The notes beneath the pieces were generated by a model. That model was not told the DNA's origin. It did no database searches and saw only the letters and a program-made list of their open reading frames with translations. Below, piece by piece: positions 50,216 to 58,825 of a DNA stretch of 64,000 nucleotides. Positions within the stretch are counted from its first letter, which is position 1, and each line of letters opens with the position of its first letter. Source of the DNA: Hyphomicrobiales bacterium (lineage in GTDB: Bacteria > Pseudomonadota > Alphaproteobacteria > Rhizobiales > Rhizobiaceae); assembly GCA_900466475.1 (NCBI GenBank), contig UBMI01000010.1:620001-684000 (forward strand), given 5' to 3'. The position numbers and the translations under genes are program-made.

Positions 50216-51337
50216 ATGGTAAGCAGCTTTCAGGTCGTAGATTCCGACAGTGTTACCGATGAATCCAAGATGGAAGAGGAACACGGTTGGCCAGAATTAA
50301 GCGGCAACGCTGTTTACGCGCATGACGTTCTACTTAGTCATTTTTTGAACTCTCTCTCAATAAAGGTTGAGTATTTATCTCAACTAATCGAAAAAGGAAG
50401 TCATGCGCAAAAAATACTTGCAAAGGTGCGAAATGGTATCGCAAATTTCAAAGACGAAAGTAAGCTTGGATATTATGATCGACGTAACAGTGCTTGGACG
50501 AATGCCTACAGGCTGGAATTGCTCCTAGCGCTCGCCGAGCCTTCAGAAAGACTGGTGCCAGAGCTGGAAGCTCGCCTTGCTCAGGCCGATGAGGAGAAGG
50601 TGGTAGGAGCGGCGAGACTGCGCGGTATTCTGCAGCAAATGACTTTGCCGCAAAATGCTCAGAATCCAACACCTGTCGTTGATCCTAAAGACAGAGACTG
50701 TCGTTTGAAGTCGCTGCTTATCGATATCATTCAAAACATTCAGTGGCAGCTTACCCGAAAATATGCCTTTCGAGGCCTTCAGCGGACGGCGACAAGGAAG
50801 ATAATCTATGCGGCCGTAGCATCTTTCGTCCTGTTTCTGCTTCCTTACGTCTCCATTTTTTTCGTCTACTGGGAAGATAACGGAAGCCTCAAAGAGATTC
50901 ACAATTGGATCGGATTTCCACTGATGACAGCTCTGACGGCTGGGCTTTTCGGGGCATATTTTAGCAGGCTTCTTTACATTCAAAAGAACTGGAGCCTTCT
51001 TGATTATGAAGAACTCGCGTCCGCTGGAGAAATACCATCCATCTTATTGCGCGGCATAATAGGAATTTGCGGATCCGCAATAATATTCTTCTTTCTACAT
51101 GCCGAGATCGTAGCGGGTGATTTAGTTCCTGATTTTACCAAGATGACGATGAGTCTAGATACTCCTCCTAACGAGCAACTTCCGGCCACGTTTCTTATTG
51201 GAAAGAATCTGGCTCTATTGATTGTTTGGAGCTTTATCGCCGGATTTTCGGAGCGTTTGATCCCCAGTATATTGGCTAGAGCAGAAGTAAGATTTGATGG
51301 AACTTCGAAACCCCTCAATCAACTTGGCGTCCATTGA
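50216..51337 (+). CDS. AT-rich membrane protein of unknown function, likely acquired
   Basis: This protein has 373 residues. The N-terminal 195 are soluble and helical (HDVLLSHFLNSLSIKVEYLSQLIEKG). The rest has about four or five membrane helices (KIIYAAVASFVLFLLPYVSIFFVYW, IGFPLMTALTAGLFGAYF, SILLRGIIGICGSAIIFFFLHA, NLALLIVWSFIAGFSERLIPSIL). The last, SFIAGFSERLIP, is a motif seen at the end of several bacterial membrane proteins of unknown role. Codon use is much more AT-rich than all neighbours. GGGGG precedes ATG 50216. No partner gene is nearby. Confidence 0.75.
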   Translation: MVSSFQVVDSDSVTDESKMEEEHGWPELSGNAVYAHDVLLSHFLNSLSIKVEYLSQLIEKGSHAQKILAKVRNGIANFKDESKLGYYDRRNSAWTNAYRLELLLALAEPSERLVPELEARLAQADEEKVVGAARLRGILQQMTLPQNAQNPTPVVDPKDRDCRLKSLLIDIIQNIQWQLTRKYAFRGLQRTATRKIIYAAVASFVLFLLPYVSIFFVYWEDNGSLKEIHNWIGFPLMTALTAGLFGAYFSRLLYIQKNWSLLDYEELASAGEIPSILLRGIIGICGSAIIFFFLHAEIVAGDLVPDFTKMTMSLDTPPNEQLPATFLIGKNLALLIVWSFIAGFSERLIPSILARAEVRFDGTSKPLNQLGVH

Positions 51338-51390
51338 TTGCTGGTATTTATTTTGATTTGCGCCAACATGCACGCTCGCGTCGGTTCGCT

Positions 51391-52599
51391 CTATGTGCCT
51401 GCGGTTTGTTCAAGGCGACTATTCGCAGTGCTCATCAGCACCAACGGCACTGCGACTGCATAAAGTGCGATCACCGAGAGCCAGATGCCGCCCGGCCAGT
51501 TCTCCCGCGTGAGGAAATAGAGGGATGAGAAGCCGAGCGGCGCGATGATCGAGGCGAGGCTGATCGTGGAGGCGAGCAGGCCCTGCAGTTCGCCCTGGCG
51601 ATCGGGAGCGACCCTGCTTGTGGCAAGCGCCTGGAAGGCGGGGTTGCCGATGCCGACGAGGGTGAAGACAGGCATGATGGCGAAGATCATCCAGCCCTGG
51701 TTCGCGAAGGCCATGACAACAAGGGCGAGGCAGGCGGCGGCGATGCCTGTGAGCACCGACCAGCGCTCGCCGAGCAGGCGGGTGGCGGGGCCGGGGAGGA
51801 AGGCCTGGCAGACGGTCTGGCAGATGCCGAAGGCGCCGAGCGACAGGCCGATCGAGACTCCGTTCCAGCCGAAGGCATCGAAAGCCCAGAGCGCCCAGCA
51901 GGTGCCGTAGGATTCGCCGGCCGCACTGAAGACGAAATAGACCAGCACGATCGGCAGCAGTGCCTTCATCGAGACGAGCCGTTTGAAGGGTGCAAGCGGA
52001 TTGAGGGCTGCGATATTTATCGTCCGGCGGGAGGGCGCCCGGGATTCCGGAAGGACGAAGAGGGCAAGCAGCAGGTTTGCGGCGTTGAGCACGGCGGCGG
52101 CGATGAAGGGCAGGCGCAGCCAGTAATCGCCGAGCAGGCCGCCGAGGACCGGTCCAATGATGAAACCGGCGCCGAACATGGCATTGAACAGGCCGAAGCG
52201 ACGGGCGCGCTGATCGGCGGGCGAAATGTCGGTGATATAGGCGGATGCGACCGACATGTTGGCGCTGGTGAGGCCGGCGATGGCGCGGCCGGCAAAGAGC
52301 AGGGAGAGCGAGGGCGCAAAGGCCATGATGACGTAATTGACGGCTGCGCCCGCAAGCGAAATCAGGAGCACCGGACGGCGGCCGATACTGTCGCTGAGTG
52401 CGCCGAGCACGGGGGCGAAGACGAATTGCATGGCGGCATAGAGCGCGGTCATGATGCCGATATAGAAGGCGATATCGGCTGAATGCGTCACCTCCTGAAG
52501 CAGGCGCGGGAGGATCGGGAAGATCAGGCCAATGCCGACGGCATCGAGGCAGATGGCGGTGAAAATGACGATGAGGGGTCTGTTCATGGTCTGGCTCAT
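51391..52599 (-). CDS. MFS transporter, TetA-like drug efflux
   Basis: This 402-residue protein has twelve transmembrane helices. The 12-TMS drug exporter group is shown by DAVGIGLIFPILPRLLQEV (motif D1), ALSDSIGRRPVLLISL (motif A), GRAIAGLTSANMSVASAYITDI and FGAGFIIGPVLGGLLGD (motif C). It is similar to tetracycline efflux proteins, but the substrate cannot be assigned. ATG 52599 overlaps the stop of the quinone-reductase gene (ATGA), forming one operon. Confidence 0.88.
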   Translation of the reverse strand: MSQTMNRPLIVIFTAICLDAVGIGLIFPILPRLLQEVTHSADIAFYIGIMTALYAAMQFVFAPVLGALSDSIGRRPVLLISLAGAAVNYVIMAFAPSLSLLFAGRAIAGLTSANMSVASAYITDISPADQRARRFGLFNAMFGAGFIIGPVLGGLLGDYWLRLPFIAAAVLNAANLLLALFVLPESRAPSRRTINIAALNPLAPFKRLVSMKALLPIVLVYFVFSAAGESYGTCWALWAFDAFGWNGVSIGLSLGAFGICQTVCQAFLPGPATRLLGERWSVLTGIAAACLALVVMAFANQGWMIFAIMPVFTLVGIGNPAFQALATSRVAPDRQGELQGLLASTISLASIIAPLGFSSLYFLTRENWPGGIWLSVIALYAVAVPLVLMSTANSRLEQTAGT

Positions 52600-53498
52600 G
52601 GGGAAATGATGAGTTTGCCGGTGACGCGGCCGGCAGCGCTGATGGTCTGGGCCTCAGCCGTCTGTTCGAGCGGAAAGCTTTGCTCGATGTGCAGCCGGAA
52701 CTGGCCCCTGGAATAGAGCCGTGCCACATCGGCGAGCACTCGTTCGGGCTCCTTCGGCGGTCCGTGCGAGAATTTCGCGCCATATTCCTCCGCCGAGAAA
52801 TCGGCGACGGACAGCACGCGGGCGGGATCGCCGGTCAGCGCGATCAGCTCGGGAATGATGCCGGAGCCGGCGACATCAAGCGCCGCATCGATCCCCTCGG
52901 GCGCGAGCTGCCGCACGCGATCGGCGAGGCCCGGCCCGTAGGTCGTCGGGATGGCGCCGAGGCTCTTCAGGTAATCGTGTTTCTGCGGGCTTGCCGTGCC
53001 GATGGTGGTGATGCCCCGGATGCGCGCCAGCTGGATGACGGCCGAGCCGATGCCGCCCGCAGCACCGCTAACGAGCAGCGTCTCACCGGCTTTGACGTGG
53101 AGCTCATCAAGGCTGCGCCAGGCTGTCTCCGATATTACGGGCAGTCCGCCGGCGATCTCGAAGGGCAGGTCGTCGGGCTTGTGGACCCAGTGGGTGAGGA
53201 TGGCATGTTCGGCCATCGTGGCCCGGCCATAGCCGAAGACGGCATCGCCGACGAAGGTGCTGGCGACGCCGGGGCCGACTTCATCGACGATGCCGGAGGC
53301 CTCGACGCCGACGCCGGAGGGAAACCGGACGTCCTCGAAAGCGCGATATTGTCCCTCGCGACGCTTCCAGTCCGAGGGATTGACGCCGGCTGCACGCACC
53401 CTGATGCGCAGCTCTCCGGGACCGGGATGCGGTGGATCGATCTCGACGATATCGAGGACCTCGGCGCCGCCATAGCGGCTGAATTGAATGGCTTTCAT
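52596..53498 (-). CDS. Zinc-independent quinone-reductase-type MDR oxidoreductase
   Basis: This 300-residue enzyme has the Qor/MDR fold without zinc Cys. It shows GGAEVLDIVEIDPPHPGPGELRIRVRAAGVNPSDWKRREG, GVEASGIVDEVGPGV, ETLLVSGAAGGIGSAVIQLAR (NADP site) and YGPGLADRVRQL. It reduces quinones or enones with NADPH. GAAAGGAG precedes ATG 53498. It is co-transcribed with the MFS exporter and divergent from the TetR gene at 53681, which has two operators in the gap. Confidence 0.9.
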   Translation of the reverse strand: MKAIQFSRYGGAEVLDIVEIDPPHPGPGELRIRVRAAGVNPSDWKRREGQYRAFEDVRFPSGVGVEASGIVDEVGPGVASTFVGDAVFGYGRATMAEHAILTHWVHKPDDLPFEIAGGLPVISETAWRSLDELHVKAGETLLVSGAAGGIGSAVIQLARIRGITTIGTASPQKHDYLKSLGAIPTTYGPGLADRVRQLAPEGIDAALDVAGSGIIPELIALTGDPARVLSVADFSAEEYGAKFSHGPPKEPERVLADVARLYSRGQFRLHIEQSFPLEQTAEAQTISAAGRVTGKLIISP

Positions 53499-53597
53499 TG
53501 GGGATTCTCCTTTCGGCGGATGCAGACAAGGCTCGACCGATCGCGGTCCCGGGCACGGATCCACGTCCATCTGCTATCGATGTACTGTATATTAATA

Positions 53598-53658
53598 TGT
53601 ACTGAGTACAGTAATAGGCTGCGAAACACTGCCTGTCAACATAGGTGTACTCAGTACA
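53598..53658. promoter_or_regulatory. Twin TetR operators TGTACT-N-AGTACA
   Basis: TGTACTGAGTACA (53598-53610) and TGTACTCAGTACA (53646-53658) are perfect palindromes that differ only in the central base and are spaced 48 bases centre to centre. They lie between the divergent quinone-reductase and TetR genes. A third half-site (TGTACTG at 53581) lies upstream. Confidence 0.8.
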
Positions 53659-53680
53659 TGAATCCTGTTATGGAAGCCGC

Positions 53681-54334
53681 ATGACGACGCCATCAGACGA
53701 AGCACCCTCGGATCGCAGATCCCGCAAGCGCCTTGCGACCCGGCGCGCCATCTCGCTTGCCGCCGACCGGCTGTTTTTCGAGCGGGGCTTCGAGAATGTG
53801 ACGGTCGATGAGATTGCGGCGGCCGCCGATGTCGGGCGAATGACAGTCTTCAACCATTTCCCGCGCAAGGAAGACATGTTTTTCGATCGCGACGAGGAGG
53901 CGCGCGAGACACTTCGCGAGGCCTTGCGGCAGCGCGATGGCGGGGTGCCGCCGATCGAGGCATTGCGGCTGCTGGCGCATCAGCTTGTGCTGCAGCAGAC
54001 GCCTTATCTGCTGTTTTCGGCGGCGAGCCAGACTTTCATCGAGACGGTGGAAAACAGCGAAACGCTGAAGGCGAGGGCGCGCGCTATCCGGGACGAGATT
54101 GCGGGAGAACTGGCGGCGGCACTTGCCGAAACTGCGGGGCGACCGGCTGACGATCCCGCGGCAAGGCTTGCGAGCGCAATGCTGCTTGCCACCTGGAGCG
54201 TCGCCTTCATCGAGGCGCACCGAAGCTTCCGGCAGCACGGCGATACGGGGAAGGCGAAGGCCCTGTTTCTGGAACTCACCGACCAGGGCAGTCTTGGCGT
54301 GAAGGCGTCGCTCGAGGGTACGCCTTACGCCTGA
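53681..54334 (+). CDS. TetR/AcrR family regulator
   Basis: This 217-residue protein has a helix-turn-helix (ATRRAISLAADRLFFERGFENVTVDEIAAAADVGRMTVFNHFPRKEDMFF) and a helical C-terminal domain. ATG 53681 has GGAAG upstream; the in-frame ATG at 53645 would sit inside the second operator. It likely represses the quinone reductase/MFS operon and itself through the two TGTACT-N-AGTACA operators. Confidence 0.88.
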   Translation: MTTPSDEAPSDRRSRKRLATRRAISLAADRLFFERGFENVTVDEIAAAADVGRMTVFNHFPRKEDMFFDRDEEARETLREALRQRDGGVPPIEALRLLAHQLVLQQTPYLLFSAASQTFIETVENSETLKARARAIRDEIAGELAAALAETAGRPADDPAARLASAMLLATWSVAFIEAHRSFRQHGDTGKAKALFLELTDQGSLGVKASLEGTPYA

Positions 54335-54360
54335 GGCGGCGGCCACGAGCCGGAATCAAA

Positions 54361-54390
54361 AGGGCGCTCGACCCTTGCGGGGAGCGCCCT
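54361..54390 (+). terminator. Hairpin after the TetR gene
   Basis: AGGGCGCTC (54361-54369) and GAGCGCCCT (54382-54390) form 9-base arms 27 bases after the stop, followed by TGTCCT. Confidence 0.65.
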
Positions 54391-54621
54391 TGTCCTGTGA
54401 AGCTCGAACGCGGCTCGACCGACGTCGATACCAAGCGCAAGTTCGTTTTCAGGTGAAGCCGGGATATGATGCGCGTCACGGCCGATTGCAAGAGGCAGGT
54501 TCCGGAAATCTTGCTTATTTTGTCCTGGCGTTACTCTCATCGGCCCGGGCATTTGCGATAAGGTGCGCCTCGGGCCGCCGGCGCTGGTAAAGGCCGCGGT
54601 AGTCGCCTGCCTGACCAGGCC

Positions 54622-55266
54622 CTAGGGCCAGAGGCTTTCGCGCCGCCAGCCGGCCTTCTCCCGCCGATAGAGCAGGCGGTGATGCAGCCGGTCCTCTGCA
54701 CCCTGCCAGAACTCCACCTCATGCGGCATGGCGATGAAGAGCTGCCAGTTCGGCGCCACGAGATCCGGCTCGGCCTGGATGCGCCGGACCTGTTCGTCGA
54801 TGGCGGCGTGGAGTTCGCTGCGGGAGGACAGCGCCTCGCTCTGCCGGCCGGCAAGGGCTGCGGCCCGTGCACTTGCCGAGCGGCTGCGGAAATCGGCCAG
54901 GCGTTCCGGCTCGCCGGCTTCGAAAGCCGTGCCGCGCAGGCGCACCTGACGGCCGAGCGCCGGCCAGTAGAAGGTCAGCGCAACGTAAGGGTTGAGGGCG
55001 ATCTGGCGGCCCTTGGGGCCGTTGCCTGACGTTGCGAAATGCCAGCCCCTGGCATCGAGGTTCTTCAGGATGAGAAGGCGGGCATCGGGTGCGCCGTTCC
55101 CGTCCACCGTCGAGAGCACCATGGCATGCGGTTCGCGGATGCCTGCCGCTATCGCATCGCGCAGCCAGTCGGAGAAGAGATCGCGCGGGTCGTCGGGCAC
55201 GGCATCGGCATCGAATGGCGGGAAGGGGCCGGCAAGCGAAGCCAGCGCGCGCAGTTCATCCTTCAT
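54622..55266 (-). CDS. Pyridoxamine 5'-phosphate oxidase-like flavoprotein
   Basis: This 214-residue FMN enzyme is of the PdxH/PhzG type: HAMVLSTVDGNGAPDARLLILKNLDARGWHFATSGNGPKGRQIALNPYVALTFYW and LGRQVRLRGTA. At the C-terminus PdxH normally ends in RLAP; here it ends WRRESLWP, and the SYFHSRP-like motif is replaced by DFRSRSASARAAAL. The FMN-binding half is intact while the PLP-binding part differs, so it is likely a PdxH homologue with altered substrate. Confidence 0.8.
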   Translation of the reverse strand: MKDELRALASLAGPFPPFDADAVPDDPRDLFSDWLRDAIAAGIREPHAMVLSTVDGNGAPDARLLILKNLDARGWHFATSGNGPKGRQIALNPYVALTFYWPALGRQVRLRGTAFEAGEPERLADFRSRSASARAAALAGRQSEALSSRSELHAAIDEQVRRIQAEPDLVAPNWQLFIAMPHEVEFWQGAEDRLHHRLLYRREKAGWRRESLWP

Positions 55267-55690
55267 GGCATTTCCTCTTGCGGTCGTGGGGGCGTGGTCG
55301 CGACGGAGCCGGTCACGGCCGTGCTGTTGTTCCCGAATGGATCAGAGCGTTTGTGCGAGGGGCATGAAGCATGCTTTGCGGCAATGTGAAAACCGATATG
55401 ATCGAACACACGATGTTCGAAAAACGCACATGGTGCGGCTTGTCACCCATGCAATGGGCTGCCGGGAATGGAAGCCCCTTTCCTCGATGACGGCGCTTCC
55501 CGTTCGAAGCCCATGCGCCCGTCGTGAGGCGGCTGATAATGGGGTTCCGCAGCGCGTCATCGGAGCGGCGAAGCGGCTCCTGCCATTGTGTTTTGGCATG
55601 GTGCGCAATGCCCTGCTATTGTCGCCTGCCATGCGTTGATTCCGGCCATCCAGGCCGCGCCTGAGAACGACGCTTTTGCAGGATCATTGC
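55267..55690. other. 424-base intergenic stretch with one strong dyad
   Basis: This stretch lies between the divergent PNPOx-like and DHA2 transporter genes. The clearest element is TCGAACA (55402-55408), five bases, TGTTCGA (55414-55420), which could be an operator for either gene. Frames in the stretch are Arg/Ser-rich shadows without ribosome sites. Confidence 0.5.
55402..55420. promoter_or_regulatory. Perfect 7-bp inverted arms, possible operator
   Basis: TCGAACA and TGTTCGA separated by CACGA, located 135 bases from the PNPOx-like start and 270 bases from the DHA2 gene. No regulator gene is adjacent. Confidence 0.4.
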
Positions 55691-57235
55691 ATGCCCGACC
55701 GGTCTCAAACCGTTTTATCAGCAGTTCCCCACAGCCCCCGGTGGATCGGCTTCATGGCGATGTGCCTCGGCATGTTCATGGCCATCCTCGACGTTCAGGT
55801 CGTCGCGACCTCGCTGCCGACCATCCAGTCGGCACTCGATATCCATCCGGATCAGATGAGCTGGGTGCAGACCGCCTATCTCATCGCCGAAGTGGTGGCG
55901 ATACCGCTGACGGGTTTTCTCACGCGCCTGCTGACGATGCGCTGGCTCTTCGTCGTGTCGCTGTCGCTCTTCGTGATCGCCTCGGCGGGCTGTGCGGCGA
56001 GCGACAGTTTTGGCGGGCTCATCGCGTGGCGGGTCATCCAGGGATTTTCCGGCGGCACTCTCATTCCCTCGGTGTTTTCGGCCGTCTTCATCCTGTTTCC
56101 AGATGAACGGCAGGCGCTGGCGACGACGATCGCCGGCGTTCTGGCAGTGCTTGCGCCGACCATCGGGCCGATCGTCGGCGGCTGGCTGACCGAGACCTAT
56201 TCCTGGCACTGGCTGTTTCTGATCAACATCATTCCCGGCATTGTCGCGGCACTCGTTGCCATGCGGGCGCTTCCGCGGGACGGCGTCAATCTCTCCGAGC
56301 TATGGCATCTCGATATCGTCTCACTGCTCCTGATGGCGGCGAGCCTCGCGGCACTGGAACTCGGCCTGAAGGAAGCGCCGACGAGCGGCTGGACTTCGCT
56401 TTACGTCGCCGGCCTCATCTGCCTGTCGGTGGTTGCGGGAGCCGTCTTCGCGTGGCGGTCGCTGCATCGCGCCATACCTGTGGTCGAACTCGGGAATTTC
56501 GGGGACAGGAATTTTCTGGCGGGTTCGGCCATGAGCTTCATTCTCGGCATCGGCCTCTTCGGCTCGGTCTATCTCATGCCGGTCTTTCTCGCCTTCGTGC
56601 GCGGGCACAACGCGCTCGAAATCGGCATGACGATGCTGGTGACGGGCATCGCCCAGCTCATCACCGCGCCGATCGCGGTGGCGCTCGAAAAGCGGATGGA
56701 CGCGCGGTTGTTGTCTGCGGCCGGTTTCACGCTTTTTGCCATCGGCATCGGCATGAGCGCCTTTCAGGACCCGCAGACCGATTTCGACGCGATGTTCTGG
56801 CCGCAGGTCATCCGCGGCACCGCCATCATGTTCTGCCTGCTGCCGCCGACGCGCCTCGCGCTCGGCACCCTGCCGCCGGAGCGCATTCCAGACGCCAGCG
56901 GCCTGTTCAACCTGATGCGCAACCTTGGCGGTGCAATCGGCATCGCACTGATCGACACTATCGTCTATACGCGCTCGGGACCGCTCGGCGACAGCCTCTG
57001 GGAGCGGCTGAAGGCGGGGGACACGGGCATTGCCGCCTTTGTCGGCGCACCGCTGCAGGCGGTCGCGGGCCACCACGGCGAGTTCGACGCGGATACGACG
57101 GCGATGCTCGATCCGTTGGTGCAGACGGCCGCAAGTGTTCAGGCGATCAACGAGGCATGGATGGTGGTTGCGGTGCTGACGGCCTGCGCGCTGCTGTGGG
57201 TGCCGTTTGCCAAGAAGGTAAAGGTGGCCGGGTGA
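55691..57235 (+). CDS. MFS transporter, DHA2/EmrB family (14 TMS)
   Basis: This 514-residue multidrug exporter has the first helix FMAMCLGMFMAILDVQVVATSLPTIQ (motif D), TRLLTMRWLFVVSL, GGTLIPSVFSAVFILF, GPIVGGWLTETYSWHWLFLINII (motif C) and a late GLFNLMRNLGGAIGIAL. EmrB partners usually have an EmrA membrane-fusion protein, but none is adjacent here. AGGA lies eight bases before ATG 55691. The drug is unknown. Confidence 0.9.
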   Translation: MPDRSQTVLSAVPHSPRWIGFMAMCLGMFMAILDVQVVATSLPTIQSALDIHPDQMSWVQTAYLIAEVVAIPLTGFLTRLLTMRWLFVVSLSLFVIASAGCAASDSFGGLIAWRVIQGFSGGTLIPSVFSAVFILFPDERQALATTIAGVLAVLAPTIGPIVGGWLTETYSWHWLFLINIIPGIVAALVAMRALPRDGVNLSELWHLDIVSLLLMAASLAALELGLKEAPTSGWTSLYVAGLICLSVVAGAVFAWRSLHRAIPVVELGNFGDRNFLAGSAMSFILGIGLFGSVYLMPVFLAFVRGHNALEIGMTMLVTGIAQLITAPIAVALEKRMDARLLSAAGFTLFAIGIGMSAFQDPQTDFDAMFWPQVIRGTAIMFCLLPPTRLALGTLPPERIPDASGLFNLMRNLGGAIGIALIDTIVYTRSGPLGDSLWERLKAGDTGIAAFVGAPLQAVAGHHGEFDADTTAMLDPLVQTAASVQAINEAWMVVAVLTACALLWVPFAKKVKVAG

Positions 57236-57380
57236 GGGGCCGCGCGGCAGGCAGAAAAATTGCCAATGCGATGGTCGAAATGCCAGATCGCCATCGCCTT
57301 TGCAGATGACGTCAGGCGGTCATTGTCAGGGAAGGTCGCTCTCGCTTGCTAGGACTTGTGCTGCGAGGCCCCGCTCGGCC

Positions 57381-58154
57381 TCAGGCGACGGACCATCCGC
57401 CGTCCACCAGCAGGTTCGCGCCGGTGATCAGGCTTGCAGCCGGTGAGGCAAGGAAGACTACGGCACCCACCACATCATCGGTTTCACCGATCCGACCGAG
57501 TGGAATGTGACCGAGGGTCGCTTTGTGATTGTCGGCATCGGATAGAAAAGGTGCTGTACCGTCGGTATGAATGAAGGTCGGCGATACAGTGTTTACGGTG
57601 ATATCGTAGCGTGCCCATTCGGCTGCGAGGCAGCGCGTGAGGTGATTGATTGCCGCCTTGCTCATGCAATAGATGGCCTCGCCACGCAGCGCCACGGTAC
57701 CGGCCTGCGAGCTGATATTGATGATCCGGCCCCCATTGCGCTTGATCATGTGACGGCCAACCGCCTGGGTCATCAGAAAGGTGCCCTTGATATTGACGTC
57801 GAGGATCTCGTCAAGGTCCTTCTCCTCGACGAGTTCCGCGAGATTGCCCGGGGCCACGCCGACATTGTTGACGAGGATGTCGATCCGACCGAACGTGGCC
57901 AGCGCCGCGTCGACGGCCTGTGCGATATGGGCCTTGTTGGGAATATCCAGTTCAACCGGGAGAATTTTTCGGCCCGTGCCCTCGAGTTCGGCAACCAGGC
58001 CCGCTGAGGCGGCGACATCACGGACCCCCAGGACGATATCGGAGCCTGCTGCTGCACAGGCAAGTGCGCAAGCCCGGCCGATGCCACGGCCCGCTCCCGT
58101 CAACAAAGTCACCTTGCCCGCAAGGCTGAAGTCCGGCGCGTTCTTCTGCATCAT
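57381..58154 (-). CDS. SDR family oxidoreductase (gluconate/3-oxoacyl-type)
   Basis: This SDR of about 257 residues has TGAGRGIGRACALA (cofactor), NNVGV, NISSQAG (catalytic Ser), Y-C-M-S-K (YxxxK) and GANLLVDGGWSVA. GGGAGG precedes a double ATG at 58154 and 58151; either could be used. A further upstream in-frame ATG (58178) is less likely. It is a stand-alone gene without a neighbouring regulator. Typical substrates are sugars or beta-keto acids. Confidence 0.88.
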   Translation of the reverse strand: MMQKNAPDFSLAGKVTLLTGAGRGIGRACALACAAAGSDIVLGVRDVAASAGLVAELEGTGRKILPVELDIPNKAHIAQAVDAALATFGRIDILVNNVGVAPGNLAELVEEKDLDEILDVNIKGTFLMTQAVGRHMIKRNGGRIINISSQAGTVALRGEAIYCMSKAAINHLTRCLAAEWARYDITVNTVSPTFIHTDGTAPFLSDADNHKATLGHIPLGRIGETDDVVGAVVFLASPAASLITGANLLVDGGWSVA

Positions 58155-58457
58155 GATGCCTCCCTCGGTGAAGCTCATTTATGCCAGCGTCGGTGTGCGG
58201 ATGCCAGATGTTCCGCGCATAACAATACGCTTGCCCGGCGCTCGGGCGGCACGAGCGTTGCTTGCCTGACGGATTGCGCCGACTCCTCCACCTAGGGATG
58301 GCATGGCCGGGTGAGCCGGCGACCAGTCGTTGTCGGGGAATTCCGTTAGTTCAGCGGCGAACACATTGGCGCCGGCGGGGCGGTTGCCGCCGATCGCGCA
58401 GCGGCGTTCATGCCACGGGCAGCCCTCCCGGGGCCGCCCGCATCTCTCTGGCACGCT

Positions 58458-58730
58458 TCACATGTTGCTCATGCTTTTCATGGCTTTTTCCATGTGCGTC
58501 TTGCATTCTTCCATCTTGTTCGCCTTCATGGAATCCTTGGCCATCATCATTTCCTTGGACGCCATTTCCTTCTTTTCCTTCATGGCAGGATCCGTCATGG
58601 CATCCATGTCGGCCTGCATTTTCATCATCGAAGCCTCGTCGCATTTCGCCGACATCATCGCGTCCTGTGCAAAGGCAGGTAGTGCGGACGCTGCTGCGAG
58701 AACGATTGCTGCTGCTGTGCATTTCAACAT
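58458..58730 (-). CDS. Methionine-rich secreted protein, 90 aa
   Basis: The protein starts MLKCTAAAIVLAAASALPAF, a signal peptide cleaved after residue 22 (AFAQ). The mature 68 residues contain 18 Met, plus many Lys, Glu, Asp and Ala and two Cys, with a coiled-coil-like Met-Lys pattern (EMASKEMMMAKDSMKANKMEECKTHMEKAM). GGAGGAG precedes ATG 58730. It is the last gene on the strand after a cytochrome b and a sulfite-oxidase/MsrP-like molybdoenzyme. A Met-rich sacrificial substrate for a periplasmic Met-sulfoxide reductase is the best hypothesis, as described for MrpX with YedY1 in Azospira. A copper-binding role is the alternative. Confidence 0.8.
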   Translation of the reverse strand: MLKCTAAAIVLAAASALPAFAQDAMMSAKCDEASMMKMQADMDAMTDPAMKEKKEMASKEMMMAKDSMKANKMEECKTHMEKAMKSMSNM

Positions 58731-58825
58731 GGTCTTCTCCTCCTCCTTGCGGGCGCCATTGCCCTTTGCAAGTCTGTCGCGCGGCGAGACTGTCCCGGGG
58801 CAAGACTGTTCGGGGGTACGAGTGC

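Noticed and set aside
50216..51337. Anti-phage defence gene in an AT-rich island
   Set aside because: The composition would fit, but there is no partner gene, no nuclease or NTPase domain and no known defence motif.
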